Shown here: positions 26,403 through 37,723 of the stretch, piece by piece
Position numbering within the stretch: the first letter of the stretch is position 1
Layout of the letters: every line of letters begins with the position of its first letter
From: Acanthochlamys bracteata
Taxonomy: Eukaryota > Streptophyta > Magnoliopsida > Pandanales > Velloziaceae
Reading direction: 5' to 3'
Assembly (NCBI GenBank): GCA_019914995.1
Contig: CM034130.1
Location: 10,602,001-10,666,000, forward strand
Length of the DNA: 64,000 bases
The notes under the pieces: model-generated
Database searches by the model: none
Told to the model about the DNA's origin: nothing
What the model saw: only the letters and a program-made list of their open reading frames with translations
Translations under genes and position numbers: made by a program

Positions 26403-27847
26403 CAGTGAAGTTCCGAAGGAGAACGAAGATCAATTGATCATATCAGGGTAGATTTAACAGCAGTGACTATTTTGGTTTGAAGCAAAAGGTATCTGCTCAA
26501 GCTGCAGAAAGGTTTTCATGGGCTTCTTTTGTTGCTGTTGTTGTTGTCGTCGTATCTCCATGCTTGCTGCACTGAGGATGCCATGTTTTGCTTCTGTAAA
26601 GCTATTTAGCTAGTTAATTAATACATTAATATTCTTTAGAATGAATGAATAGACCGATGTATGACTAAAACTCTTCCCATTCTTTTTATCTATGATCAAT
26701 CATAAGGTGAGAAAGGAACGTCTTCGTATTACCTATCATATCGATCCGGGCAATTAAAATTCGTGGCATTGCTCAGCAGCATCAGAACGAATTGCTTTAC
26801 AACAGCTTCGATTTATATTGGGAGCATGGCGATTCGTCCTCAGCAGCATTGCGCTTCTACGCCATTGCTCTGTACTTGCCAAGCTGAATACATCTCGATG
26901 CGGTTCGCATAGTGGAGTAAAAAGATTGCCTCGTTATATGCTTATTATCAAACGAGACTTAAGCAGATGGGACATGTAGCTTTTATGTTGGAAAATAAGA
27001 TTGCATCTTTAGATGCTTATTATCAAACGAGATTGCATCTTAATGACAGGGAGCAAATTTTGGGAGAGCATTCTTGTGAAGCCATGAGATTTTGCTTTTG
27101 TTCAAATCCTGTTTCCTGTAACTTTTTGTTATGAGGACAAGTTATTGTAGAGAATTCTATTCTAACCTGTATCCTTGATACTGCAAAGATCCTTGCAGTC
27201 TTTGCTGTTGTTGCTATTCTATTTCTCTGACATGTAATAAGTTGCAAGTTGCTACACCAGTTCATCGGAGCTGTCATGGAAGCTGCCTCCTCTATAAAGC
27301 AAGAAAACAATGACAATTGAATTACCAGTCAAATGAAATTTCTGTGCAATCTCATTATTGATTTCAGAAAATATCTGTTTCATGGAGTCCAAAATTTCAG
27401 AAAGTGGATCGGGTGCATTGTGCATAGTAGTTAAAAGGCCTTTGCCATTCCTTACCACTTGCTCATTTCATGCAAATCTTGTTAACATAGAACAAGCAAG
27501 AGTTCACTCTCCACTATGGCATCTGCTACAACACTGAAGCAACTTCACCAAGCAGATTTAAGATGACAATCAATTCAGCTATGAGAACAAGCATACAAAA
27601 ATTTGCCACCATTGACAGAACGGATGCAGTGAAATTATAGAATTTTATAAAAAGAAATTACAGATTGGTGAGACCTTCAGCTTGCTTTCTCTGCTTTAAA
27701 CAACCTGTAAAGATCAAGAATTGCATTGCAACAACAGAGGCCCTACAACAAGGATAATTGAAAGATATTATGACTTATGTAATATAATCCACTAGGAAAA
27801 TGCTAGCTAGAAGGAGCAGTACATTGAAGTACAAATAACCTACCTAC
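26403..27847. other. Convergent interval between TOPLESS-related and RING genes
   Basis: Contains the two 3' UTRs. The first 300 bases are the TOPLESS-related 3' UTR with TTG-rich tracts. An approximately 20-base direct repeat (ATGCTTATTATCAAACGAGA) occurs at 26938 and 27013, 75 bases apart. No coding signature is seen. Confidence 0.45.
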
Positions 27848-29554
27848 TCAGTCTGACCTTCTCCTCTTCCTTTCATGTAGAGAGCCGTCACAATCTAACG
27901 AGGATGATCCTCTGCTCCTTCCACTTGTTCTTGAAGTCCTTGAAGGTCCTGCAGTGCTAGGTTCTACAGGGGGTAGTGTAGCGGAGACATCTCCCCCTTC
28001 TATCACTGCTATGGTGCTTGAAGCTGCTGAGGCCTGGTCAGATGCTTGAGCAGAAACTGTAGCAACCCTACTACTCTCAGGTTCCAGATTCTGAGGATTG
28101 GCAGAAGATGGAGATGCTATTGCTGTGTTGGCATTACGATTGCGATTAAGCCTCTCCGTACTGCCTCCAAGCCTCTCAACAACTCGACCAAGGTCAGCAG
28201 ATATTGCAGCTAATCTCTCACTCAGACCAAAACCCCTAAGCGATAACCGCTCCCAAATATCATTATCTTCAACAGGTGAACTCGTAGCAGCTATATGAGG
28301 GCTTGCCGTACTAACTCTAAACAGGCTGGTGTTGTTGTGTCTGCTAGGCCCACCTTCAGTATTCCCATTCTCTCTCCCATTCCTCCATTCCCTGATTCTA
28401 GCAAAAGCTCTCTGGTGTGATTCGATCAGTTCCCGCAGGCCTGATTCACGATCTCCATCAATTCCTATTTGGCCGGGCATCTCTTCATCAAAGATCCGCC
28501 TCCAAGAGACCCCTTCCCCAAACCTCCTCAAAAGGGGACGCTGCAACTGCTGTCTGAAGCTTTCGTGTCTTTGGCCTCGAGGTCGTGGTGGGATCTTTAA
28601 CCTACTCATATCCCCATCTTTATCAGGCTTTTCTTCAATGGCCCCTGCACTTCCCCTTCCATAAATCGGGGTGATGTTAGTATCAACCACCTCTCCTTTA
28701 CACACAGGGCATTCTTTATGGCCACTGTGAATGTGCAACCACTGGTACAAGCACGACCAACAGAAAAGATGACCGCAGGACGTAACAACAGGTTCCTTTG
28801 CCACATATAAGCAAATATTGCAATCAAAATCTGCCATGGATTTTCTCTTCTCCGCCTTCTCACCAGGATCTTCTACAAGCGAGTCGTCCGCACTTACTTT
28901 CTCCTTCCCGTTGTTTCTGACTGACCTTGGTGTGCTCACTATATCATGCAGCAGCTGTTCCGCACTGCACAATGAGCCTGCAGCTGCAGACCTTAATCTC
29001 TCACCACCGTATGGTACTATAGAAGAGTGCAACCTTCTAACTAGCAAACGGTCACTTGACTCGATCAATCGCCTGAATCGGAATTCTGGGTACTGCAGGA
29101 GCTCCCTTGATGGTTGTGGTGGTGGTGACTGTCTATCTAAGGAATGATTCGGAGTTACCGGGGTTTGCGAGGCTGACGGATATGATAAAGGTGTGGGACT
29201 AAGTCCATCAGCTTCATGCATAGTTGGCAATGCAGCAGTATTAGGAGGTGTATAAGGGGAATCTACGTTAATAACTTCTGTGGATACATCATAAAAACTA
29301 TAATCATCAAGATTCTCGTTATCAGTCATTACGGAGGGAGGAGTAAAGTGTTCATCAATTTGTGGTGGGGAATCAGGTAATGGTTCCACTTCCACAAGGC
29401 TCTCCTGAACAATTGATGGGGATGAAGACATAGGCATCGAGCCAAGTGCAAGGTCTGAACCAAGGTCTTCGGAGCTGCGAGGGCGACGGGGAGATCGAGG
29501 GAGGCCCAAGTAAAGGTTCAAATCCATCCTCCTCTCATTGGCCTCATCAGCCAT
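27848..29554 (-). CDS. RING-HC E3 ubiquitin ligase candidate with N-terminal EAR-like motif
   Basis: Probable E3 ligase of 568 residues, a single uninterrupted coding exon. The RING is C3HC4 with C245, C248, C260, H262, C265, C268, C282, C285, in the RNF5/RMA-like context NICLYVAKEPVVTSCGHLFC. The start at 29554 is the first ATG; upstream TTG codons are leader. Residues 10-19 read MDLNLYLGLP, an overlapping LxLxL (EAR-like) motif also resembling DLNxxP. The middle is Pro/Ser-rich low complexity, a helix near residues 440-465 looks amphipathic, and the protein ends in basic KRRRSD. Unlike animal RNF5 I see no C-terminal membrane span. Plant MUSE1/MUSE2-like RING proteins are plausible relatives, not verified. 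The leader probably contains an intron, with a donor near 30173. Confidence 0.85.
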   Translation of the reverse strand: MADEANERRMDLNLYLGLPRSPRRPRSSEDLGSDLALGSMPMSSSPSIVQESLVEVEPLPDSPPQIDEHFTPPSVMTDNENLDDYSFYDVSTEVINVDSPYTPPNTAALPTMHEADGLSPTPLSYPSASQTPVTPNHSLDRQSPPPQPSRELLQYPEFRFRRLIESSDRLLVRRLHSSIVPYGGERLRSAAAGSLCSAEQLLHDIVSTPRSVRNNGKEKVSADDSLVEDPGEKAEKRKSMADFDCNICLYVAKEPVVTSCGHLFCWSCLYQWLHIHSGHKECPVCKGEVVDTNITPIYGRGSAGAIEEKPDKDGDMSRLKIPPRPRGQRHESFRQQLQRPLLRRFGEGVSWRRIFDEEMPGQIGIDGDRESGLRELIESHQRAFARIREWRNGRENGNTEGGPSRHNNTSLFRVSTASPHIAATSSPVEDNDIWERLSLRGFGLSERLAAISADLGRVVERLGGSTERLNRNRNANTAIASPSSANPQNLEPESSRVATVSAQASDQASAASSTIAVIEGGDVSATLPPVEPSTAGPSRTSRTSGRSRGSSSLDCDGSLHERKRRRSD

Positions 29555-32436
29555 GCCTTGGCAAAGAACCAACAAAAGCACTTCAAAAAGTTAACTTTCG
29601 ATTCTCCAAATTCCAAACGGAACCCTGAAATCAGTGATAATACTCGATCAATTGCCTCCAGTAACCACTTTGCGAAACTTTATTCCCAGAACAAAAGATC
29701 AGAAATTGAGTTTGAAAACTCAAATTACCATTGGTAAATTAGTCAATTTATCATTATCAACTTTTAATCCTTCTGATCCCAATGAAGCCTTTTCATTCCT
29801 ATAAAAGAAAAAGGATCAGAAATTAAGATAAAAAAGCCAATCAAAACTTTTTCTCTTCTTTTTAAGAATCAGCTGATACAACTTTAAATATTTTTGGGGG
29901 CAAGACAGAAATAAGCAATTACTAGATTACAACGCAAATCTAAAACAAACCGAATAATTCTTAAAAATCGCACTCACAAGATTGGATTTGTAAGACATTA
30001 TAACGGAGAACGATCAGTTTCTCAAACAAATAGAAAAGATAAAGAACAAGAACTGATCTAGAGCAGTGATTTCTTTATTCGGGAGAATTGAAGCAAGGAA
30101 AGAGGGTTTGATTGAATCCTAAAGAAACAACATTTCAGACGAATAAGAAGCAGAAAGAAAGATTACTTGGCACCTGTTATTCAACCTGCCATTGAATCTG
30201 AACGAAAAGAGTTGAACTCTCTCTCTCTCTCTCTCCACTCCTCTGCAAAGAGGAAAGAACGGATACAAGAAAGAAGAAAGAACAGAGAAGGTTTGCTAGT
30301 GGAATATTTTTTCTCTTTTTTTTTTTGGTTTGTTTTTTCTCATTTAATAACAATATATATAATAAATTAAGTCGATTCTACTATAAAATATAATAAAGAA
30401 AAATATAATAACACTACCTAAGCCCGATGTTTCCTAGAAGACGTTTAAAAATATTTATAAAATAGAAATTTTTAATAATATATATTTAAAAAATTTAGAA
30501 AATGTTTTATTTTAACCTTAATTTATCATATATAAATAATAAAAATATTATAACATATAATTTTTATATTTAAAAAATTTTTCTAAACGCATTGTCAAAT
30601 AGTAAGTTAAAATACATTGAAGAATGTTACCTTAAGCGGTTCCGATTGTTAGAAAATATGATTTATATTGCAAATTTTTTAAGAAGAAATTTGGGAAAAT
30701 AAAATTTTCTGAATAATACTACTAAAATTGAGTGATTTAAATAATAGTTGTGAAGTGAGTTTAATTTTTATAATTTTTATAAAACATATGACTTAGAATA
30801 TTTTTATATTTATTTATCTAAAAATAAGTCATAAATAATTTTTCATTAAAATTGAACCGTAAGAGAAATAAAAAAAAATCGCAACCAAAAACGAATATTG
30901 TAGTCCCTTCATTTGTGTCAACAATCAAACATTTTTATGAAGTTGTCCTTACTGCAGGTGAAAATATAAGCCGGCTACCGTCCCGCCCGTCCGGATGAAC
31001 AACAGAATCGTACAGATAATATCAATCCGATAATATCGGCCGTTCGTTTTGATTACTGTTGCTATTCACAAATTAATATTGATTCGTTGATTTAATCAAT
31101 ATTAATTATTAATTAAATAATATTAATTATTAAGTAAATAATATTAATTAAAAAAAATTTTTAACAAAATAAATTTTAGTTAATAAAAATAATTTTTATA
31201 ATTAAATTTTAAAATTATTATTATTTATTTATTATATAAAAAAATTAAATAAATAAATATATCGGATCGGATCGGATCATAAAATTGAAATCGGATTGGG
31301 CGGATTTATTCGTTACATATTAAAACAATAGTATTATTCTGAGTGCCGTACTCCATCTCTTTGTAGCATTAGTCATAGTTGTAAAAAACGATCTGATCAT
31401 CGATCCAAAACACTATTCGGGTCACCCAGTTTGATCCTGCTGATCGATTAGTTCATGGTATTTTAATTTTTCACCCAGCATATCAGCAGCAACAATATGC
31501 CAATAAGACACTAATGACAGTTACAGTCAGTAGGTTGTATTTTTACTGGAGAGATGAAATAAATTACCAATCACACATGTATCTCTTTGCATCCACTCTC
31601 GATTAAACAAACACATCGAAACTACACTGCTTTTTGACTAGAAACTCTCAAAATTAACACAACAAATATCAAATAGAAAGTTCTAACCTTATGAGAGCAG
31701 AAACAGTGCTGCTCTCGTCCTCGGCTCCAGCAAGCTTATCTCCACTCTGCTCACCTGCACTATCAAACTCATCCATCTTCCTTTCCCCTCACTTCTGCGA
31801 ATCTCCCCTGCTCCTTCTAGAAAATTGATATTTGCCTTCTCCTCCTCAACCGCCATTGCCGCGGTCATCACTACCGCGTTCTCTTCCTCCCCTTGCTGTC
31901 GTTCTTCTTCTTGCTGCTGCTGCAACTGTTGTTGTTGTCGAGTATTTCTCTCACTCTCTCTTATAGTTATAAAAATTGAATCGGATATTGAATCTATCCA
32001 GATAAACGAGTCATGGGTTGACTCATCATGTCAGAAATATTAAAACATTAATGACCGCATGAATTTTTATTATTTTTTAATTAGAAGGTATTAAAAAAAA
32101 TAAATTAATAAAAAATATATAAAAAAAAAAAAAAGATTTTTAATAATAAATTTTGAAAGAAATTTTTTGTTTTAAAATTTTTTATTAATTTTCTTACAAT
32201 TTAAAAAAATTAACAATATAAAAAATTAAAAAATCACTAAAAATAAATATTTACAAATAAAATATAATAAATTTATCTATTTGTATTTCAAACTAAAAAA
32301 TAGTGTGGGCCTCACTGTCCTTGTTATTATTGCTGCATCCAATTTAGGGTGACAAATTTTAATCCGATCCACAAATTCGATCTGAAAAGTCAGTCTTGGA
32401 TCAAGTCTTACTCGAGTTCTCGACCAAAATTGACTC

Positions 32437-33715
32437 GAAAAGTTAAACAGATTCGGGTCGAGTTCGAATTGATTCGAAATTGATTTGTTTAATCTATAGA
32501 ACTACTTATATAGTATATATTATTTAATAATTAAAAAATAATAGCATAAAATTTAAATTTTATTTGCATATATATTTTTTAATTTATCTTAAATTTAACT
32601 AATTTTTACTTAACTTATAAATTTTATCATAAGTAATATATTTTTAGATATATCATAATTAATATTTTTTATATATTATTGTTAAATATTAATATTTATA
32701 ATTATTATTTTAATAATTTTAATTATTAAATGTATAGATCTAAATTGACCTAATTATTAAATAAATTGGATTAAAATTGACAATTTTGATTCATAAATAA
32801 ATAGATCGAATTAAAATTGTATAATTTTGACATAATTATTATATAAATTGATTTAAAATCGATCTACAAATTGAAATTGCCGTCCCTAGTCCCGTCCCTT
32901 CGAATCGCCGCTACGCAAGTCAAGCATATTCCTTTACATTAAATAATTCTAAGTAATTTTTTTTCTAACCAACTAACTAATTAAATTTAATTTAATAAAA
33001 ATTATTAGAAACTAGTTTTTTCTGATCTCTATTTCTTATAATATGACTATAAATTTTTATAAATTTTTATGAAAAGTTAAACAGATTCGGGTCGAGTTCG
33101 AATTGATTCGAAATTGATTTGTTTAATCTATAGAACTACTTATATAGTATATATTATTTAATAATTAAAAAATAATAGCATAAAATTTAAATTTCATTTG
33201 CATATATATTTTTTAATTTATCTTAAATTTAACTAATTTTTACTTAATTTATAAATTTTATCATAAGTAATATATTTTTAGATATATCATAATTAATATT
33301 TTTTATATATTATTGTTAAATATTAATATTTATAATTATTATTTTAATAATTTTAATTATTAAATAATTTCGATTAAATAAATCGATCTAAATTGACCCA
33401 ATTATTAAATAGGTTGGATTAAAATTGACAATTTTGACTCATATAAATAAATAAATCGGATTAAAATTATATAATTTTGACATAATTATTGTATAAATTG
33501 ATTTAAAATCGATCTAAAAATTGAAATTGCCGTCCCTAGTCCCGTCCCTTCGAACGCCGCTACGCAAGTCAAGCATATTCCTTTACATTAAATAATTCTA
33601 AGTAATTTTTTTTCTAACCAACTAACTAATTAAATTTAATTTAATAAAAATTATTAGAAACTAGTTTTTTCTGATCTCTATTTCTTATAATATGACTATA
33701 AATTTTTATAAATTT
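32437..33715 (+). repeat. Tandem direct duplication, unit about 634-645 bp
   Basis: Copy 1 is 32437-33070 and copy 2 is 33071-33715, head to tail. Shared landmarks are GAAAAGTTAAACAGATTCGG at 32437 and 33071, the CCGTCCCTAGTCCCGTCCC block near 32882 and 33530, and CTAGTTTTTTCTGATCTC near 33013 and 33661. The copies differ by scattered substitutions and small indels, for example an extra AATTTCGATTAAATAA-like stretch near 33365. High identity suggests a recent event. No coding capacity. Confidence 0.85.
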
Positions 33716-34025
33716 CAAGACCTAATAAATATAATTCAGCTTTTTTATAAAAAAATATTTTATTTACTCCTAATTTTACTTTTCAAACCAATAAAAATAA
33801 TTTTTAGTTTTCATTACATAGTAATAAATTCTATCCTGTATTCAAAGGGGACTTCTAAAAGACCAACAGCTAGGGGAAGAAGATGACATGAACTTGTCCT
33901 TGGACTTCACTCTATCTAAAAGACATGGGTTGCTTCAAGGATTAGATCACTACCAACCAACCCAAACCAAACCCCCTGCATGCCGGCTTCCAACTGATCA
34001 TCAAAACTCCCCGGCGCCTCTGTTC

Positions 34026-34038
34026 TATATATATATAT
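34026..34038 (+). promoter_or_regulatory. Probable TATA box of the PLR-like gene
   Basis: An alternating TA tract 64-76 bases before the ATG at 34102. A second TA tract (34077-34094) sits only eight bases before the ATG and would fall in the leader if the first one is used. Confidence 0.4.
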
Positions 34039-34101
34039 CTGCAACATATATCTTCAGTTTCAACGACAACAATAAGCTATATATATATATATAGACGAGA
34101 T

Positions 34102-35321
34102 ATGGCAAAGAGCAAGGTGCTTGTGGTTGGTGGCACAGGCTACCTCGGAAAAAGATTAGTTAAAGCTAGCCTCGCCGCCGGACACCCGACGTTTGTTCTC
34201 TACAGGCCTGACATAGGCGTCGATATCGAAAAAGTGCAGACGCTGTTATCGTTTAAAGCGCAAGGCGCAACGCTCGTCGAAGGATCCTTCTCCGATCACA
34301 GGAGCCTCGTGGACGTCGTCAAGCAAGTCGATGTTGTCATCAGCGCAATCTCCGGCGTCCACATTCGGAGCCATCATATCCTCCTTCAGCTAAAGCTCGT
34401 CGATGCAATAGCTGAAGCAGGCAATGTTCAGGTCCAAAACTTCAAATTTCACTTTATAATCACTAATTAATATACTTTAATTCTCATCAGTTAATTAATA
34501 TGCAGCGATTCTTGCCATCGGAGTTCGGGATTGATCCGGTAAGAATGGGTCATGCGATGTCGCCAGGGAGGATCACCTTCGACGACAAGATGACGGTGAG
34601 GAAGGCGATCGAGGCAGCCGGAATCCCACACACCTATGTATCTGCTAATTGTTTCATGGGGTACTTCATTGGCGGCCTTTGCCAACCAGGGAAGATCATT
34701 CCTTCGAGATCAGAAACTGTTCTCTTGCACGGAGACGGCAACGTGAAAGGTACGCATTAATTAATTTGATAACCGATATATTGCTGCGCCAATTAGTTCT
34801 AATTAGATCATTAAAACACTTAATTTATATGAATATTTATTCATTACGTACGTGTTAATTAGCAATATACGTCGACGAAGATGATATTGCGACGTATACG
34901 ATTAAAATGATCGACGATCGGCGCACGCTGAACAAGACTGTATACATAAGCCCGCCGGAAAATATAATGTCTCAAAGAGAAGTCGTCGAGGCATGGGAAA
35001 ATCTCATCGGAAAAGAACTGAACAAAGTAACCATATCCGAGGAAGAATTTCTCGATAACATCAAAGGTACATTGATTTCATATTCAATTCCAACTTAGTT
35101 TGATTTTTAAAATTTTTTAAATTTTAATGAGTGCTTGTGTTGTTAAAGGTCAAGATTTTGCGGAGCAGGTTGGACTAGGTCATTACTACCATGTTTGCTA
35201 TGAAGGCTGCTTGACAAACTTCGAGATTAATAATAATGTTCGAGGAGAAGAAGAAGCTACTCAGCTGTATCCAGAAATTAATTACGTTAGTGCCAAAGAT
35301 TACCTCAAGAGATATTTATAA
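34102..35321 (+). CDS. Pinoresinol/lariciresinol reductase-like NADPH-dependent reductase
   Basis: SDR-type reductase of the PCBER/PLR/isoflavone-reductase family. PLR enzymes reduce the furan rings of pinoresinol and lariciresinol with NADPH in lignan synthesis, in the cytosol. Four exons: 34102-34431, 34506-34749, 34863-35066, 35149-35321, 316 residues, the family size. The Rossmann motif GGTGYLG is at 10-16. SAISGVHIRSHHILLQLKLVDAI, RFLPSEFGIDP and FDDKM (catalytic Lys at 138, the position known from Thuja PLR) are family signatures. Tail motifs GHYYHVCYEGCLTNFEI and YPEINYVSAKDYLKRYL also fit PLR. Sequence favours a pinoresinol reductase over PCBER, but substrate and stereospecificity cannot be read. 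GC content is higher than the surrounding AT-rich DNA. Confidence 0.92.
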
Positions 35322-35495
35322 GAACATTATTAATGTTTGAAACTGTTTTCTGTCAATTTCAAACGTGCGTGGAAAAATAAAAACTAAACATGTAAAACTT
35401 TCTTTTTTATAAAAATGTCAAGAATAAAACTTTCTCTTATTTATGACAAGAGTTAATTGGGTGGTTTCAGAAAGAAAACAGTTTATCTATGGGCT

Positions 35496-37202
35496 ATGGC
35501 TTCTTGTTCTTCTTTTAGTAATCTTGGCGCAAATAATCTCCCCTTCGCTCTCAACAATTCAAATAATGAGAAGAAGAAAAAATCCGTTCATGAACTTACC
35601 AGCAACACAAATTTCAATCTCTCGCGTGAATCCAACCGTCTCAGCAGCTCCAATGCTTCCTCTACAACAACAGCAGCAGCAGCAGCGTACAATTCATTGC
35701 TTCGCGCCGTTGCGCAACAATCAGATTCCAATCCATTGAAAATCTACGAAGAAATGCTCGAAACCGGTGCACGGCCGGACAGGCTCACCTTCCCTTACCT
35801 CATCGGAGCTCTTGTTAATAGCAAAAATAAAAATCTGAACTCGATAGGTTGTGTTGAGCTTGTCCATGATCATGTTGTCAAGATGGGTTATACTTGTGAC
35901 GGCTATGTTGTGAACAATCTAATTAGATTTTACCTGGTGGCTAGAGGAGTTGGTAGTGCTCGGAAGGTGTTCGACAGATTTCCTGAAAGAGATGTTGTTT
36001 CTTGGACTACTATAATATCAGGCTATGTGAAAATGGGATTGCCGGAGGAAGCGATTTCTCAGTTTCACAAGATGGTCGAAGAGGGTTTGAAACCCGACTC
36101 GGTGACTGTAGCGGCGGTGTTGTCCGCCTGCTCTGAGATCGGGGATTCAGAATTTGGCCATGAATTACGTCGGTACGTTGAGATACATAATTTGGATATT
36201 GATTCTCACCTCCGGAATGCTTTCATAAGGATGTTTGCAAAATGCGGGGAGATCGAATCCGCCTACAAGATCTTCAGACAGATGCCTTCGAAGAATCTTC
36301 TTACTTGGAACTCCATGATCTCAGGGCTCGCACATAAAGGTAGATTCAAGGAATCTCTGTCTTTATTTCGCAGAATGCAAAAAGAAGGCGTGCGTCCTGA
36401 CGGTGTCACGCTAGTCTCCGTGCTTCACTCGTGCGCTAATCTCGGTGCACTTGAACTCGGAGAATGGGTTCATACATACATGAATAGAAGGTCTATTAAG
36501 CCTGATGGAGTCATAGGTAATGCGTTGATAGACATGTATGGAAAGTGCGGAAGGATAGATCGAGCATTCACCGTTTTTAATCTGATGGAATCTAGAGACG
36601 TCTTCACTTACACATCTGTGATAGTTGGGCACGCCATGAACAGCGAAGGGGCTAAGGCATTAAATCTCTTCTCTGAAATGTTGAAGTTTGGTATCAAGCC
36701 CAACGGAGTAACTTTTGTCGGAGTAATTTCAGCATGCGGACATTCGTGTCTAGTCGAAGAAGGACTTCGCTATTTCGAAGATATGTCTAGAATTTTCAAT
36801 GTAAGTCCTCAAATAGAGCATTATGGATGCGTGGTGGATATGCTAGCCAGAGCGGGACGTTTAAGCGAAGCAGAAGAGTTCATTGCAAAAATGCCAATGG
36901 AGCCTGATGCTTCTATCTGGGGATCGCTTCTTGCGGCTTACAAGGTCCATGGAGAAAACAATCATGGTGAAAATTTTGCCAAAAGACTGCTGGAATTAGA
37001 GCATGATAAAGACGGAAGCTATGTGTTGCTGTCAAATATTTATGCTTCTCACGGTCGCCGGAGCGATTCTATGGAAGTGAGGAAGGCAATGAGCAAAGGG
37101 AAGGTGAGAAAGACTCCTGGGTGTAGTCTTATAGAAATTGATGGAGTTGTTCACGAGTTCAAAGTGGGAGAAAAGCTTCACAAAAGGAGAAGTGTCTCTT
37201 GA
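35496..37202 (+). CDS. PLS-class pentatricopeptide repeat protein with E/E+ tail
   Basis: Organellar RNA-binding protein; PLS-E proteins usually specify C-to-U RNA editing sites in plastids or mitochondria. Intronless, 568 residues from the ATG at 35496. An upstream in-frame extension has only a TTG and is rejected. The Ser/Asn-rich N-terminus (MASCSSFSNLGANN) is a plausible targeting peptide. About ten PPR units follow, with P/L/S signatures such as DVVSWTTIISGYVKMG, NLLTWNSMISGLAHKG, GVIGNALIDMYGKCG and HYGCVVDMLARAGRL. The tail PDASIWGSLLAAYKVHG, YVLLSNIYASHGR and KTPGCSLIEIDGVVHEF is the E/E+ region. The DYW deaminase domain is absent, and the protein stops after VGEKLHKRRSVS. The gene starts only 174 bases after the PLR-like stop on the same strand. 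Confidence 0.93.
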   Translation: MASCSSFSNLGANNLPFALNNSNNEKKKKSVHELTSNTNFNLSRESNRLSSSNASSTTTAAAAAYNSLLRAVAQQSDSNPLKIYEEMLETGARPDRLTFPYLIGALVNSKNKNLNSIGCVELVHDHVVKMGYTCDGYVVNNLIRFYLVARGVGSARKVFDRFPERDVVSWTTIISGYVKMGLPEEAISQFHKMVEEGLKPDSVTVAAVLSACSEIGDSEFGHELRRYVEIHNLDIDSHLRNAFIRMFAKCGEIESAYKIFRQMPSKNLLTWNSMISGLAHKGRFKESLSLFRRMQKEGVRPDGVTLVSVLHSCANLGALELGEWVHTYMNRRSIKPDGVIGNALIDMYGKCGRIDRAFTVFNLMESRDVFTYTSVIVGHAMNSEGAKALNLFSEMLKFGIKPNGVTFVGVISACGHSCLVEEGLRYFEDMSRIFNVSPQIEHYGCVVDMLARAGRLSEAEEFIAKMPMEPDASIWGSLLAAYKVHGENNHGENFAKRLLELEHDKDGSYVLLSNIYASHGRRSDSMEVRKAMSKGKVRKTPGCSLIEIDGVVHEFKVGEKLHKRRSVS

Positions 37203-37723
37203 TAAACAGCAACAGGGAATTTCTGCAAAATACAAGGACATGCATCGAACAGGAATGGAGCTTCAGAGATTTTACATGCGCAGTTGTTCCATGTGGTTAC
37301 TTGAGTTGGGTAGTAAGGTTTATCAGGTAGAGCGGGACCTGTAGAGAGCCTGCAGAATTGCTACCCAAATCTGTACAGGAATTCAAATCTCAACACCAAA
37401 TATATATTGCACACTGCCCTGTTTTCCTTTGCACAGTGCTCTTGTCATGTATAGATCAGTTGAGTGAATATTTCCTGAAACAAGAACATTCTGCCTTGAA
37501 TTGAAAACCAGCTCATCATCAGAATCCATCCATCACTTCTCTTAGAATGGAAGTATTCATCAAGAAGTAACATCCAGTCTTAACTACTTCCGTTTCATTC
37601 CATTCAAGAACAGTAAAAACGAAGTGCATTTACAACCTTCATTACAACGGTTAACTTAGACTTTCATATAAACAACAGAAAACAAAACGAAGAGCCGAGC
37701 TTAGTTAATAGCTGTCCTCTTCT
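37203..37723. other. Convergent interval (PPR / LEA-like 3' UTRs)
   Basis: About 520 bases between stop codons of converging genes. No conserved coding sequence; I looked for a displaced DYW domain downstream of the PPR stop and did not find one. Confidence 0.45.

Larger units (their letters stand above)
29555..34101. other. AT-rich repeat-bearing spacer between RING and PLR-like genes
   Basis: The first roughly 700 bases are the RING gene leader and promoter, with a CT microsatellite near 30215-30235. From 30370 to 33900 the DNA is very AT-rich: a MITE-like block at about 30430-30600, a stretch with tandem GGATC units near 31261-31280, a low-complexity CTT/CTG-rich patch at 31830-31945, and a tandem duplication at 32437-33715. 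No gene is convincing. The PLR-like promoter occupies the end. Confidence 0.5.

Noticed and set aside
28098..29147. Plus-strand ORFs opposite the RING gene
   Set aside because: They are shadows of the long, GC-richer minus-strand exon, with no family signature.
31689..31925. Gln/Glu-rich minus-strand ORF of 78 codons
   Set aside because: Its first codon is TTG, and its Gln/Glu run comes from a CTT/CTG-rich low-complexity patch. No splice context or family signature supports a gene.
35457..35495. 13-residue N-terminal extension of the PPR protein
   Set aside because: The codon at 35457 is TTG. The first ATG in frame is at 35496 and begins a plausible targeting peptide.
37203..37345. Possible displaced DYW domain after the PPR stop
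   Set aside because: Downstream frames show no HxE or CxxC motif and no DYW tripeptide, so the protein appears to be a genuine E/E+ type.
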